Of a stretch of DNA of 64,000 nucleotides, positions 34,416 to 45,928 are shown piece by piece. Origin of the DNA: Nectonema munidae (lineage: Eukaryota; Nematomorpha; Nectonematoida; Nectonematidae); assembly GCA_030549495.1 (NCBI GenBank), contig JAUIRK010000297.1, positions 248,001 to 312,000 on the forward strand, in the 5' to 3' direction. Numbering within the stretch: the stretch's first letter is position 1; each line of letters begins with the position of its first letter. The notes under the pieces were generated by a model. That model was not told the origin of the DNA. It worked only from the letters and a program-made list of their open reading frames with translations, and made no database searches. A program made the translations under genes and the position numbers.

Positions 34416-35429
34416 ATGAAAATCTTAGTTTCTAACATTTCGACCTGCTTTGACTACCTGAAATTTGATGATCAAAAGTTGCGCGACTTTTTTTCGGTCA
34501 AGTTGCTGCCAATTTATTTGATATTCTCGCTCCTGATCACCATCCCCTCGATACACGTCTTTTCCAAGTTGAGCAAAAATTTCGTCTACCAAATTCTGCT
34601 CCTCATCTCGATCGCAATACTGATGATCAACTTGAATTTATTCTTGAAGCCCTTTCTCGACTCCGTCGCCAAAGACTCAAACAATCCGGCTTTCTATTCG
34701 TACGCGTGGACCTTTTATTCCTACAAACTGGCCTACCTCTTCCAAAACTCAACAAAGAGCATCACCGGCTACCTCATATCCTTCCTCACTTGGCACAAGT
34801 ACACTTTTTTTGCCAAGACTCCAAACTCTTTCATTCGGTCAAGGGTGTATGCGCTTTTTGCGTGCATCGCATGCGCCATATTTCTTCTGTACGTTCCTCT
34901 GTTCAAGTGGTACATCATTAAGAACATACTCTGCTCACAAGATGTCTTCTACTTTCCCGTGCCTCACAAGGAAAGAAGTGTATACTTTAAAAGCTATGAA
35001 ATTTTGCGAGAATCTTTATGTCGCATTCTGCCTTCCACACTCACAATTTACCTGTCAATCAGAAGCACGTATATGTACACCAAATTTATTCGAAGCCGCA
35101 AAGCCCTTAAATCTTCTTCGGTAAGTTCCATTTGTAGCAAGATCTCTTTCTCCAAGTCCCTCGCTTCCAAAAAGAGATCAAATTATAAGCGCGCTGGCTT
35201 ATTCATCATTATTTTAAGTTTATCATACGCAATTTGTGTTTTTCCTTCTGGCATAGGCTCAATTTATCTTTCCCTGAACAAGCACGCAAGCTCAGAAGTT
35301 TTTACTCTCATGTACGTTCTTCAAGACTGGATCGAGTCCTTGTTCTACCTAAATTTTCTATATATTTACATCTTTATTGATAAAAATTATAAGAAAAGAC
35401 TCTTCAACTATTTGATAATAAAGTTATAA
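34416..35429 (+). CDS. Single-exon seven-helix receptor (divergent class-A-like GPCR)
   Basis: This is an uninterrupted 337-residue frame with seven hydrophobic segments at about residues 30-50, 57-78, 100-125, 144-166, 200-222, 260-284 and 296-322, a basic loop before helix 6 (KKRSNYKRAG) and a basic tail. An N-glycosylation site (NIS) is at residue 7. The layout fits the arthropod peptide-receptor class (FMRFamide/myosuppressin-like), but hallmark motifs are missing: WHKY (126-129) stands where E/DRY is expected, helix 7 reads YLNFLYIYIF in place of NPxxY, and no Cys lies at the top of helix 3 although C173 is in extracellular loop 2. Base composition is less AT-rich than the flanks, supporting a selected gene. 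The start is the first ATG. Ligand unknown; a chemoreceptor-type protein is the alternative. Confidence 0.65.
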   Translation: MKILVSNISTCFDYLKFDDQKLRDFFSVKLLPIYLIFSLLITIPSIHVFSKLSKNFVYQILLLISIAILMINLNLFLKPFLDSVAKDSNNPAFYSYAWTFYSYKLAYLFQNSTKSITGYLISFLTWHKYTFFAKTPNSFIRSRVYALFACIACAIFLLYVPLFKWYIIKNILCSQDVFYFPVPHKERSVYFKSYEILRESLCRILPSTLTIYLSIRSTYMYTKFIRSRKALKSSSVSSICSKISFSKSLASKKRSNYKRAGLFIIILSLSYAICVFPSGIGSIYLSLNKHASSEVFTLMYVLQDWIESLFYLNFLYIYIFIDKNYKKRLFNYLIIKL

Positions 35430-35539
35430 AGGGCTTAAAGAGAGCAAAATATCCTGATTTTAGATTTTCAATTTCCCATCATCACATTTATTTCTTTAAA
35501 TATTTATTCGAATAAAAAAGTACCCGTTAAATTGTTTTC

Positions 35540-35715
35540 AAAGGTAAAGGTAACGCGTGAGGTTTTCATCAAGGACACACAATTCCAGTACTTGAGGCGA
35601 ACTACGAGCAAAGAAATCCTCATTCAGGATTCGGACACAACACTTTGTGATATCGAGCCTTCTCATCTAGAAAACCAGGTTCGGGTAAACTTCCCAAAAT
35701 CTGTTGGAAGAAAAA
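35540..35715 (-). repeat. tRNA-headed SINE (family B), degenerate copy
   Basis: On + it begins GGTAAAGGTAACGCGTGAGG, then TTTTCATCAAGGACACACAA, and later ATCGAGCCTTCTCATCTAGA. This follows the order of the copies at 1768 and 62825. A 74-residue open frame spans it, but by position and sequence it is SINE-derived, not a gene. Confidence 0.5.
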
Positions 35716-36657
35716 TTTCTCAAGGTATCAATTTCTCGAAAATAGTGGTTGAATGAGAATATCCAAAAATGGGATAAATATAAACAACAAAAATTATTCC
35801 TAAAAAATAGTGATACAAGAGTCTCTCCAACAGAATGAGCTTTTTTTGCTTTTGAAATAAGCAATGAGAATTCGTAATATGCTTCAACCACTTTGAATGT
35901 CTCCTGATGAAAAGCCTTACGCCCCCCCCCCCCCTCATAGCCATCTCACGCCCCCAGGGGGCGCCCCCCCCCCCTCAGTATGGGAATCATGGTTCTATAT
36001 TGTAACTATAAATATGCATTATAAATTGTATATTTCAATGTATAAACTTATTTTTAACATTGTTTTCAATGTTGAACTGAATCTTTTTGATTTTACTTTA
36101 TTAATAGAAGCTAGAAAATTTTTGGAAATAAAAAATAATTAAACTTGTAATATCTACAGTTAAGTTATTTAACCATACTGAACTAGATTTGAATGATAAT
36201 GAAATCTTATTAATATCTTAAATTTGGCAATCTTTAGAGCCAATAAAAGTTGCGTGTGAATATTTGTGCACGGGAGACGCTAATATTATCGTGCTAGATA
36301 AAGTTATAATGTTCACGAGAAAAAAACTCGAAAACTTGGAAAATTGGTTTTGAAGTCCTTTATTTCAAACAGCTTCAAGTCTTTACACGGGCTTGTTTTT
36401 AGATGATGAGTTAGAAAACGAGAAAAAAAACTTAATTTAATCTGATGTTCAATCAAGTTCAAGTACGCACAAAGAAATCAAAAGTTTAAAACTAGAACTT
36501 GACGATTTTCTCATAAAAAGTAAATAAGATGATGAACGTGATTGTTGTGGTCAATTTCTAAAGCAATAGCTAGTGATAGAAAAAATCTTCGATTTGTTTC
36601 TGCAAACAAGAAAAAAACCAGAAGTGTTAGGAAAACTGTTCATTAATTTAAACAGCA
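35716..36657. other. AT-rich stretch with poly-C tracts
   Basis: It holds C runs near 35921-35975, around a CCCCCAGGGGGCG palindrome, and no supported feature. The tract resembles the G-rich termini of elements in this window. Confidence 0.3.
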
Positions 36658-36778
36658 AACCCTACTAGTGACGGCCTATTTTCATTTCTTCAGTGACGGG
36701 GGGAGGGGGCTAAAATAACTCTCGGAACCTACTAAATGATTGATAGCGAATCTGATCGTGACATTTATTTTTTATAAA

Positions 36779-37560
36779 AATCAATTAAACTTGTCAAAAA
36801 TTGATTGATATTTGACAGCTCAACTAAAAAAAGAAACTTTTAGTTTAAATGGGTTTACAAAATTTTTTTATACGTATATACCCATTTTCATGTGTGCTTG
36901 AACACGATGGACACGTTTATTTAAAAAAAAAATCAACCAAACCTGTCAAAAAATTTATTGATATATGACAGCTCAACTAAAAAAGATGATTTTAGATTTA
37001 GTGCTTATACAAAGTTTTTTACACATATATACTCATTTTCATGTATGCTGAATACGATGGTCATGTTAATTTTAAAAAAAAATCATTCAAACCTATCAAA
37101 AAATTGATTGATATATGACAGCTGACTCAACTAAAAAAAGAAACTTTTAGATTAAATCGTTATACAAAGTTTTCTATTTAAATACACCCGTTTTCATGTA
37201 TGCTGAATACGATGGTCTAGTTTATTTTTTTTAAAAATCAACCAAACCTATCAAAAAATTGATTGATATATGACAGCTCAACTGAAAAAAGAAACTTTTA
37301 GATTAAATCGTTATACAAAGTTTTCTATTTATATACGCCCGTTTTCATGTACGATGGTCACGTTTTTTTAAAAAAAAAAAAAAAATTTTAAAAAAAATTT
37401 TTATATAAAAAAAGAAACTTTTTTTATTGAGGGGGGTAAAAATTTTTTACATATATACTAAAGGGGGGTTTTTTAAAAATCAACAAAATCTGTCAAAAAA
37501 TTGATTGACATATGACAGCCCAAATGAAAAAATTAACTCTTTATTTAAGTAGTTATAAAA
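36779..37560. repeat. Tandem array of about 152-bp units (second type)
   Basis: Units start at 36779, 36931, 37081, 37235 and 37477. Each opens with ATCAACCAAACCTATCAAAA, then TTGATTGATATATGACAGCT, GAAACTTTTAGATTAAAT and CGTTTTCATGTATGCTGAAT-type blocks. The interval before the fifth unit is disturbed by homopolymer runs (37360-37480) that may be a sequencing problem. Confidence 0.75.
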
Positions 37561-38499
37561 AGTTTTTTTAACATTTTTGATTAATTTGTGACTTTTTAAA
37601 TATAGTGGTATTTTCGCGGTCAGATATATTGTACTGATTTTTGAACGATTTGTTTTCATGCTATTCTCCAAAGACTATATTCAAATTTTTAGTCATTTCA
37701 CAAATGAATTTATTTCTCTTTGAAGTTTAGATTTTATTTGGAATCTATAATAAAACAAATTTTTTCAGTATCAAAATTTCCAATGAGGCACGAATATTAA
37801 TTTTGATACTCATCATTATATTATAAAATTGATTTATATATTTATGTGCCAAATTTTTTTTTCTATTTTTAGACATTATATTAAATTAATTATATTATAT
37901 ATAATATAATTATTAATTAGAATTATATTTCAACTGGAGTTTGCATGATTACATCATGTTTTTTAAATATTATGTATAATTTTTTCGAATTTTTTCCAAC
38001 TTTGAATATTCCATTTATATGTGCGTGCATACAGATATTCAAAATTTGGTAAGTTTCTATTTCGGAGGAATGAAGTTATAACTTTTCAAAATTTTCTTAC
38101 ATTTGTATATATAAAGTACACTCCCTCTTCTTCAGAAAATGCCATTCAAGTTTTGCCAAGGTAACGATGTATATATTGAGAAAAATTATATTGAACTTAT
38201 ACACTTTTAAGAGGCATCATCACTGCATATTTATCTTTGAGAGGTCGAAATTTAACCATTGACCGTTTGTCATAGAGCTAGCTGATTGGCTGTATAAAAA
38301 GGATTAATTATAGTCGTTACAATAGACACAAGAAGAAAAGGTATTCAGCAAGTATAAAAAGTTTAGATAATAGTAGAGATGAATTTTCTTATAAGTTTTG
38401 CTGGGATATAGATAGAGAATTTTATCAATTCATAGTTATGTAGTATTTTCTAAATAAAAAGGAAAGTTTTGACCTCCAGACCCCCCATTTTAGGAAGTA

Positions 38500-38640
38500 G
38501 ACGATGAAAAAATTAAACCTGCCATTTTTAAACAGTACGATTTTTCCAAGGGTAGAACGGATATAGTCGATCAGAGAATAAGAAATTATTCCAAAAATGG
38601 AAAACCTAAAAAATGGACAGTAGCCGCTTGATACGGCAAG
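38500..38640 (+). pseudogene. piggyBac transposase fragment in copy 2
   Basis: The + strand reads DEKIKPAIFKQYDFSKGRTD, then IVDQRIRNYSKNGKPKKWTV. This matches the last catalytic block of piggyBac transposases (KPxxIxxYNxxKGGVDxxDQxxxxYS...RRW). The Asp pair is kept and the usual GG before it is changed. It links this TIR family to piggyBac. The rest of the transposase was not recognised. Confidence 0.6.
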
Positions 38641-39399
38641 AGTAAATTCAGGTACTGTTTTTGCTTTTAATAATGAGAAAAACCAAAGAAATGTAAATTT
38701 CTTTTAAACGTTTTTGAATGAAAATGTTTTTTTGAATCTTGATTGTCAAAAAGACAAATTTTCGAATAAAATTTTTCTCTTTTTTTTACAACTATTTTTA
38801 TTATCCTTAGCAGTTTTTAATAAAGATCATTCACTTTTTTTAAATTATGGTAGCAATTATTAAATAAAATAGGAAATTTTATGCAGAAAACTCATGTTGA
38901 GGTGAAAATATTTTTCATTTTAGGGAAACGATACGACAACCAAATGATTAGATATAAAAAAACGATCAAATTTTTATTATAAATAAATTATGTTTCAACT
39001 TTATCATCTTTGTTCATTTGTATATTGTTTGATTATACGTATAAAACTTTCTCAAAATGGTCAAACACGAAACTTATTTAAATTGACCAATTCAGATTGT
39101 TTCGAGATTTTCTATAGTGAATGGTATAAATGAACTATCTTTCTCCTTCAAATAAAATGATGCGCATCAAAACAGAGTCCTTGTTTTGTATTTAATTAAT
39201 TTCATTAAAAAATCACCTCATTGAATTCGGTTTAAAATCCCCTTTTTAGTTCTATAACATTTTCAGTTATATTTTCTTTTTTTGCAATTTTGTTTTGCCT
39301 ACTTATAATTCTATTTGTTTTGTGACAAAATAAAGTACATATATAGCTAACTATTTAATCATGAAGTCATTTATTTCAGTTGAAGTGTTGTCATATGTC

Positions 39400-40160
39400 A
39401 AAGCTTACAAGTATTTTCAAATTCTAAATCCAAAAACAATCTATAATTGGAATTAGCAGTGTTGAATTGTTATAAAAATGTGTGTATTTCATGTAAAATT
39501 TGAATGAATGTTCTCGTAGTCAGATTTTAGATGTAAACCGCAAATTTTGTTTTGGGGAACAATTTTTAGAAGTGAACCACAAATTTATTTTACGTTTATA
39601 GGTAATTTAAATCCAAATACAAAAACAATCTATAAATGAAATTGACATTGTTGATTTGATATGAAATGCTTTTATTTCATGTAAAATTTAAATGAATGTT
39701 CTCGAAGACAGATTTTAGAAGTCAACCACAAATTTATTTCACACTTATAAGTATTTTAAAATCCAAATGCAAAAATAATCTATAAATGAAATTGGCATTG
39801 TTGATTTGATATGAAAATGTGTATATTTCATGTAAAATTTGAATGAGTGTTCTCGAAGACAGATTTTAGAAATAAACCGTAAATTTGTTTCACATTGATT
39901 AGCATTTTCAAATTCTAAATGCAAAAAGAATTTATAAATGAAATTGCGATTGTTAATTTGTTATAATAATGTGTATACTCCATTTAAAATTTGAATGAAT
40001 GTTTTTTGAGACAGATTTTAGAAGTAAACCCCAGCTTTGTTACACACTTATAGGTAATTTCAATTTCTAAATTCCAAAATAAGTCCAAAAATGAAATCAG
40101 CATCCCCGATTTGATATAAAAAAATAATTTCATGTAAAATTTGAAGGTATATTTTATTAG
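39400..40160. repeat. Tandem array homologous to 16880-17860, opposite orientation
   Basis: About five diverged units contain ATTTCATGTAAAATTTGAAT, GACAGATTTTAGAAGTAAAC and TCTATAAATGAAATTG blocks. Their reverse complement lines up with the TTTTACATAAAATATATG ... TTTCATTTCTG units in copy 1. Confidence 0.65.
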
Positions 40161-40545
40161 ATATATTTTTCATCAATCAAAATTTTGATTGACATCTCTC
40201 AAAAAGTAAACATGATTTTGAAAACATTTAAATTATAGATTGTTATGTGTTCAAAACTGTATATATTTATAAATTTTCAAACGAGTATATAATATAGAAC
40301 CAAAGTTATAAGCTTAAATAGAGATACTGTCAGAATTTTGCTGAAAAAGTTTAACTTTTGATTTTGATTGACAGATTTAGGCATGAAAGGGTCATTTAAC
40401 TGCAATGAAAATGGCATCAAAAGATGCAGCAATCAATTTTTTGAAATGTCACGAAGTATGGTAGCAAAAGATGTAGCCAATTTGGTAGAAGAGAAATTTA
40501 AGTTGAGGGGAGCTAAAATAGCCCCCCCCCGTCACTGATAGGGTT

Positions 40546-42496
40546 AAAAAATAAAAAATAAAAATTATAAATAATATTATAAATCCGGTGATGAATTATC
40601 TCTTTTTCATAGACATTCTTCCTAGCATTGTATCAGTTTTGGCTCATAATTTCAATCTGTCTATCCAAAAAGACAGATCTCCAGATCAATTAAAAGTAGC
40701 TCGAATAATCCCTATTTTAAAAAATGACAAATCTGAATTATTGGAAAATTATAGGCCTATTTCTGTTTTGTATAATTTTTTGAAGATTTTTAAAAAAATC
40801 GTCTTTTCAAAATTTTTTGCTTTTCTTGACAAATATAATTTGATTAGTTCCAGTCAAATCGGATTTTAAAAAACAAATTAACTGAAGTCACGATTTACTT
40901 CTACATAAACTTTTTAGAATTGGAATTAGATGGCTTATTTTCAACTGGCTTACCAGTTTCTTGCATAGAAGAACATTTTATGTTTCGTTCCGCAACAAAT
41001 TGTCTTACCCATGCTATATAGAAAAGGGTGTGCCCCAAGTTTCAATATTGGGGCCACTTCTTTTTTTGATTTTCATAAATGATTTGTACTCTAACTTAGA
41101 CAAATCGGCTTCTCTCATACTATATGCAGATGATGCAACAGTTTCCCTAAATTTTGATAATGCCTCTTCAGCCATCTACAGGAATAATAACTGTTTGAAG
41201 TCAATTTCTACATGGTTTCAGCTCAACTTACTTTCCTTAAATCATAAAAAATACTGTTATATGGTTTTCTCCCGAACAAAAATTAGTAGTAATTTTAACA
41301 TGTCTTTAAATGGTGTTCCTTTAAGAAGAGTCGACTATTTCAACTATTTAGGAGTTATTTTCACAAGTAATTTAATTTGGTCTAAGCATATATCATATAT
41401 ACTCACTAGAGTCACACCGTTGTTTGGAATGTTTAAAAAAATCAAAACTTAAACACATAAGTGTAAAAACTTCTTTATTATGGCTTTATTTTTCCAAACT
41501 TTTTATATTGCAACCTAATTTGGGGTTCTTCATACTTTACTTTCTAATAAACTGAGCCTATTTCAAAATAAATTTCCTAAGTTCATTAATACGCCTCGCC
41601 CCTCAACTGATTCATTTAATAGCATCTCCATTTATAGTATAGACATTTTATCACACTTTAAATTTTACTATAAATCTTATTTCAAAAATGGTACCTTTAA
41701 ATCCAACTTTATTAATACAACTCGCTTTATGATAATTTCACTCGTTCTCATGATTTATTTCATATTCCGCTAATACCTAATAAATCCCTATTCCGTTCAA
41801 TCCTGATCAGAACACTTTTTCCTCGTTAACTCGCATCATCGTAGACTCAATTTCAAAAGATCTTCATGTTTCAAAGCCTCAGTTAAAGCCATTTAATCAT
41901 AATAACTTCTTTTTTGCTTTAAATATAATAAATATATTTTTTTTCTGTTTTAACACGTATCCGCCCATTTCATCATATATTATTTTTTATCACATATTCA
42001 TAGATACTAATATTACATTACATACATTAAATATCGTTTTATTCTGCATCATAATACTCAGTCAAGCAACGTGAAGCCGTTGAAATCTCGATAAAGCATC
42101 ACACCTTCCTTTTTCACCTTCACTGCTGGTCCACTTACACTTATATTTTTTTATTGTCTTGTTTTTTTTTTATCTTTTTTTTATAATTGAATAAACAATT
42201 CATTCAATAAACAAACAATTCAAGTTGTAGAGAAAATATACTTTTCAAGTCAAAAAAATGGGCCAAAATAAATTACAACCCCCCCCCCCCCTCTATCGAC
42301 AGGCCTGATAATTATAATTATCTGAAAAATGTTATTTATATTATTTTTTATAAAAATTAAATTTATTCTTTAATTATTGAATTTCTGATTATGTTAGGTC
42401 TAAAATTAGATAAGTAGAGGCATTCAGTAGAATTGCAAATGTGACACTAATTTATTTTTAGAATAGTTCTTTTTATTGCTGTATAACGACTTTCCA
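40546..42496 (+). mobile_element. CR1-like LINE, RT and C-terminus, broken
   Basis: It begins inside the RT: DQLKVARIIPILKNDKSELL and ENYRPISVLYNFLKIFKKIV (40680-40810). After a frame break come KGVPQVSILGPLLFLIFIND (Gly to Val in PQGS) and LILYADDATVSLNF, then WFQLNLLSLNHKKYCYMVFS and VDYFNYLGVIFTSNLIWSKH (41010-41410). Another break is followed by a C-terminal IWGSSYFTLLNKLSLFQNKF-type region and a 3' part to about 42496. The catalytic YADD is present. The element is 5'-truncated with at least two frame changes and a stop. Its 3' 970 bp recur at 60713. Confidence 0.75.
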
Positions 42497-43485
42497 TAAA
42501 ATATTTAAAAGTGAGATTAGATTCTTTACACTTATTGTCAAAATTATTTAATTTGTTTTATTAAAAACAAATTTTAATAAAACTACGAATTAATTCGACT
42601 GAATGACCCTCAAAATTTTATTAATTCATCTTTTTTTAATTTAAGTTCGCATTTTTTACCTTAAGTTTTCCTTTTTAATTTTAAGTTCATCCTTTTTTCC
42701 TTTTTTACTTGTTGTTTTTTTATTTTTGATTTAATTTTTTTCGAATTCGATTTTTTTATTTTAGCAACAAAATATTGAAAAATTTTGAGAGTAATGAAAG
42801 TTTTTTGAGAACTTTGGACATAAAACATGAATATTATGTTGGGCAAAAGTCAAAATATCAAATTTTTTTATTTTTATTAGAGAAATTAAAATAAAAAGTA
42901 TGTTAAAGTTTTATAAAATGGAGAACTACATATAAATTCAAATGTCACATGTATGCTTGCTGGTTGCATAAGATATGCAGAATAATATTTTTAAAACACT
43001 ATATTTTAAAATGCGTATCAATCATAATGATTACAATTGAAATCAGGTTCTTAATTTGAACTTTAAACATTGAAATACAAGAGGATTCTAAATCATAAGA
43101 TTAAAAATTATTCAAACAAATTTGTAATCTATGAGTTAGACATTGTTTACACGTTTTTCATTGGTAAAAAGGAATCTTAGATTTAAAAAAAGATATTGTA
43201 TTATAAACGTTTTCATTTTTTATGGTTTTCAGCAACTAATATATTTACTCAATTTTTGACTCCATTGAAAATATAGATTAAAACACTTCAATAATAAAAT
43301 TATACATATTGTCTGATCATGAATATTCTAAAACTATCAAAACCTTTGTTTAAAAATCATTTTATTTTATTTACAAATAATACTACTAAATCAGTTGAAG
43401 TTAAAAATATATATAATTAATTTTAAATGAATTTTCTATAATTTTTTTTAATTGTTTTTTCGTCTAGCTTTATTCTAAAAATAAA
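42497..43485. other. AT-rich stretch upstream of the ATP synthase e gene
   Basis: No exon recognised. A pyrimidine-rich tract ending CGTCTAG at 43467 is a plausible 3' splice site placing the CDS start in a second exon; an upstream leader exon was not located. Confidence 0.35.
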
Positions 43486-43788
43486 ATGTCGCAAGCATTA
43501 CCTTCTGTTGAAGAATTAGTTAAACGATATCAAGAAAGTCGAAAGTTTAAGGCACCTCCACCAAATAAAAATATATCTCCCTTAATAAGGGGTGGTAGAT
43601 ATTTATTTTTTTTCACAGGTCTAATTTATGGATTTCTGAGAAAGCGATATTTGCTTAAGAAGGAAGCAATTTATCATGAATTTTTGCTTAAAAAGAAAGA
43701 AGAACATGACATAGACTCGGGAAAAATATTAGCATGGAAAAAGAAAGAAATGGAGGAAACTCTTGCGAAAGAAGGTTTAATTTTTTAG
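43486..43788 (+). CDS. ATP5ME: Mitochondrial ATP synthase subunit e
   Basis: A 100-residue frame. Residues 30-63 read ISPLIRGGRYLFFFTGLIYG followed by FLRKRYLLKKEA, matching the conserved start of F1Fo-ATPase subunit e (VSPLIKxGRYxxLxxGxxYG), a single membrane helix with a GxxxG-like face (G36/G37, G44, G49) used for dimer contacts. The C-terminal 38 residues are a charged coiled-coil-like helix, also typical. Subunit e helps dimerise ATP synthase in the inner mitochondrial membrane. The 29 residues before ISPL are longer than in insects or vertebrates (about 7-10). A splice-acceptor-like CGTCTAG lies 18 bp before the ATG, and AATAAA lies about 95 bp after the stop. No membrane or catalytic residue appears lost. 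Confidence 0.75.
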   Translation: MSQALPSVEELVKRYQESRKFKAPPPNKNISPLIRGGRYLFFFTGLIYGFLRKRYLLKKEAIYHEFLLKKKEEHDIDSGKILAWKKKEMEETLAKEGLIF

Positions 43789-44739
43789 AAGTTATTTTTG
43801 CGTTTGTTAATTTGCTAATATTTGATCTGGAGATAAATCAAGCTTATAAGTTTTATTTTGAATGTTTTTAGTCACCTTTTTCAAATAAAAAAATTTAATT
43901 TTTTATTTTTATTTAAAATTTTTCAACAACTTTGTTTCTAAAAATTAGTGTTAGGCCATAATTTGACTAAAAAAAGATTTTTTTAAGGCTTCAGAGTTGA
44001 AGGTAAAAGAAATTTTATGAATTGAAAATAATTTGCTTTTTTACTCAATAAGTTTTGTACAAATATTTTTCATTTTTAAGCTTTTAAAAGAATTTGTTAT
44101 TAAGCATATGATACCTTAAGATTTTTTTACGTTATTAAAATTTCCTTTATCGTTAAAGTTTTAAATATCTTATAAATACATCGTTTTGGTTTAACGAATA
44201 AAATACGCTTTAAGTAATTCACTATTAATTATGGTACTTAATTTGTAATGTACATATATTTAGCTTAGTTTCTACTTTCTAGGCTGTTTATCTCAGGAAG
44301 TTTATTTTCATTGACTTAAGAATTAAATCAAGTTTTTGTTGTGCTTCGTGTGAAATCTATCCAAAGTCTTCCACATTTAGCTCATGATTGTAGTTCCTGA
44401 AAATATACTATGCTTAAAAGGTCGATCTAAAAATAGTTACGCTTTTTATAGTATTTGAATGTATATCCCATAGAGTTTGGGAAATAAGGACATTTTCGTT
44501 ATCGCTTTCGTAAATTACCATAACAAAGTAAAATTTGTTGAAATTAACGATAAAGATAACGACAATACATTTTTACTTTAGCTATCGTGTTGATTTTGTA
44601 AATCTTTCTTTATATATATTTTGGCATCGAGTGTTGTAAAAGAGAATAAAATTAAGGCGCGATATATATTTATTCATGGCTTCTTTACTTCTGCAAAAAT
44701 TTATTGACTTGTTCTTGCTTTTTATTTCCAAATTCAATG
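43789..44739. other. 3' flank and AT-rich spacer
   Basis: It contains the AATAAA near 43886 that likely ends the ATP synthase e transcript. Nothing else recognised. Confidence 0.4.
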
Positions 44740-45560
44740 TATAATTCGACTCAAGCATTCATCCTTTCAAAGTCAATGTAACAAACATCTAAGATTTTCA
44801 TCGGCAGAGACCTAGAAAAGGCACTTCTGCAATCGACTAGCATAGGATCCAATCTAGAAATAATGTTTTTTGATAAAAAAATTTCCGAATTTATAAAAAC
44901 ACTAACATAGTCCAATATTTTTGGGAAAATTTTCCAACGCCTTACTATTTTTAAAGTAAAGTGATATAATCGATCTTCAACACCTAGACCTAACTCAGAT
45001 AATATTATTATTTAAAAAACTAATTAACAAAATAATCTTCCTTTGTATTCGTGTTTTTATGAAGTATTTTCAATATTTGTTTCAAAATTATACACCTTTC
45101 TTTTTATTTATATCTTACCTTTCTGTTAACCCTTTGAGGACCAACATTTTGAAGAGGATTCGTCTGCTTTCTTTTTCAATGGAATTTTATATATTCAAAG
45201 CAGACGATTTTTATTTCTTTTTTTAAATTTATAATTCGATTTGTCCATTCATAATTTCAAAGTAAAGGTAACCAAAATCTAAGATCTTAACCCTGATTTA
45301 ATTGACAGAAACCCTCGAAAGCACTTTTGTAACCGACTATCATAGATTCGAATCTGGAAATAATGTTTGTGGTAAAAATTTTCCCAAAAAATAGAATTCT
45401 CTCACTCGATTTTCAACACCTAGACCTAACTCAAATAATAATTATTTGAAAAACTAATTAACAAAATAAACTTTATTTGTATTCGTGTATTTATGAAGTA
45501 TTTTCAAGATTTGTTTTAAAATTTTACAAATGTCTTTTTATTTATATCTTGCCTTTCTGT
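44740..45560. repeat. Diverged tandem duplication with a MITE between the copies
   Basis: The segment 44740-45128 is repeated at 45230-45560. Shared blocks in order are AATTCGA-TT---CATTCAT, CAAAGTMAAKGTAACMAA, ATCTAAGAT, CACCTAGACCTAACTCA, AACTAATTAACAAAATAA and TTGTATTCGTGTWTTTATGA. The MITE at 45130 separates them. No coding potential. Confidence 0.65.
45130..45225. mobile_element. TTAA MITE fragment, same family as 29597
   Basis: TTAA then CCCTTTGAGGACCAACATTT. An internal palindrome CGTCTGCTTT ... AAAGCAGACG follows. The right end is not found. Confidence 0.45.
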
Positions 45561-45928
45561 TAAACGTTTGTTTGATTTTGATATTAAATAACAAAATATT
45601 TTAGAGTTTTTTTTGCTATTTTAATTGTTCATTTAAACCTATTTCAGCCAATTATATGATATTTCAAATTTTATAAAACTTTCAACACAATTATGTATTT
45701 GAATTTTGATACTTTTTTTTTAATTTCTAAAAATAGTTTCATATTTTTTTCCGAAAAAATTAACGAAACTTTTTTTAAGCTAACTATAATGAAAAACGAT
45801 CAAAAAAATTTAATTAAACGATAACGAGACGCTTCTTTTAAAGTAACCAGAATTATAACGAAGTTATTTTTAGTACTAACGATCCCAAGTCTAATTTATT
45901 GTTAAATAATTTTTAGTTTATTGTAAGT

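Larger units (their letters stand above)
36658..40545. mobile_element. piggyBac-type element, copy 2, about 3.9 kb with two tandem arrays
   Basis: The left end is AACCCTACTAGTGACGG and, 30 bp in, CAGTGACGGGGGGAGGGGGC. The right end, complemented, is AACCCTATCAGTGACGGGGG. TTAA is intact at the right (GGGTTAA) and changed to CAAA at the left. Inside are a 150-bp array at 36779-37560, a piggyBac coding remnant at 38500-38640 and a second array at 39400-40160. Its right arm is the reverse complement of the start of copy 1 at 14554, without the Tigger that interrupts copy 1. Confidence 0.65.

Noticed and set aside
35532-35756. 74-residue open frame downstream of the receptor
   Set aside because: It lies across a degenerate family B SINE.
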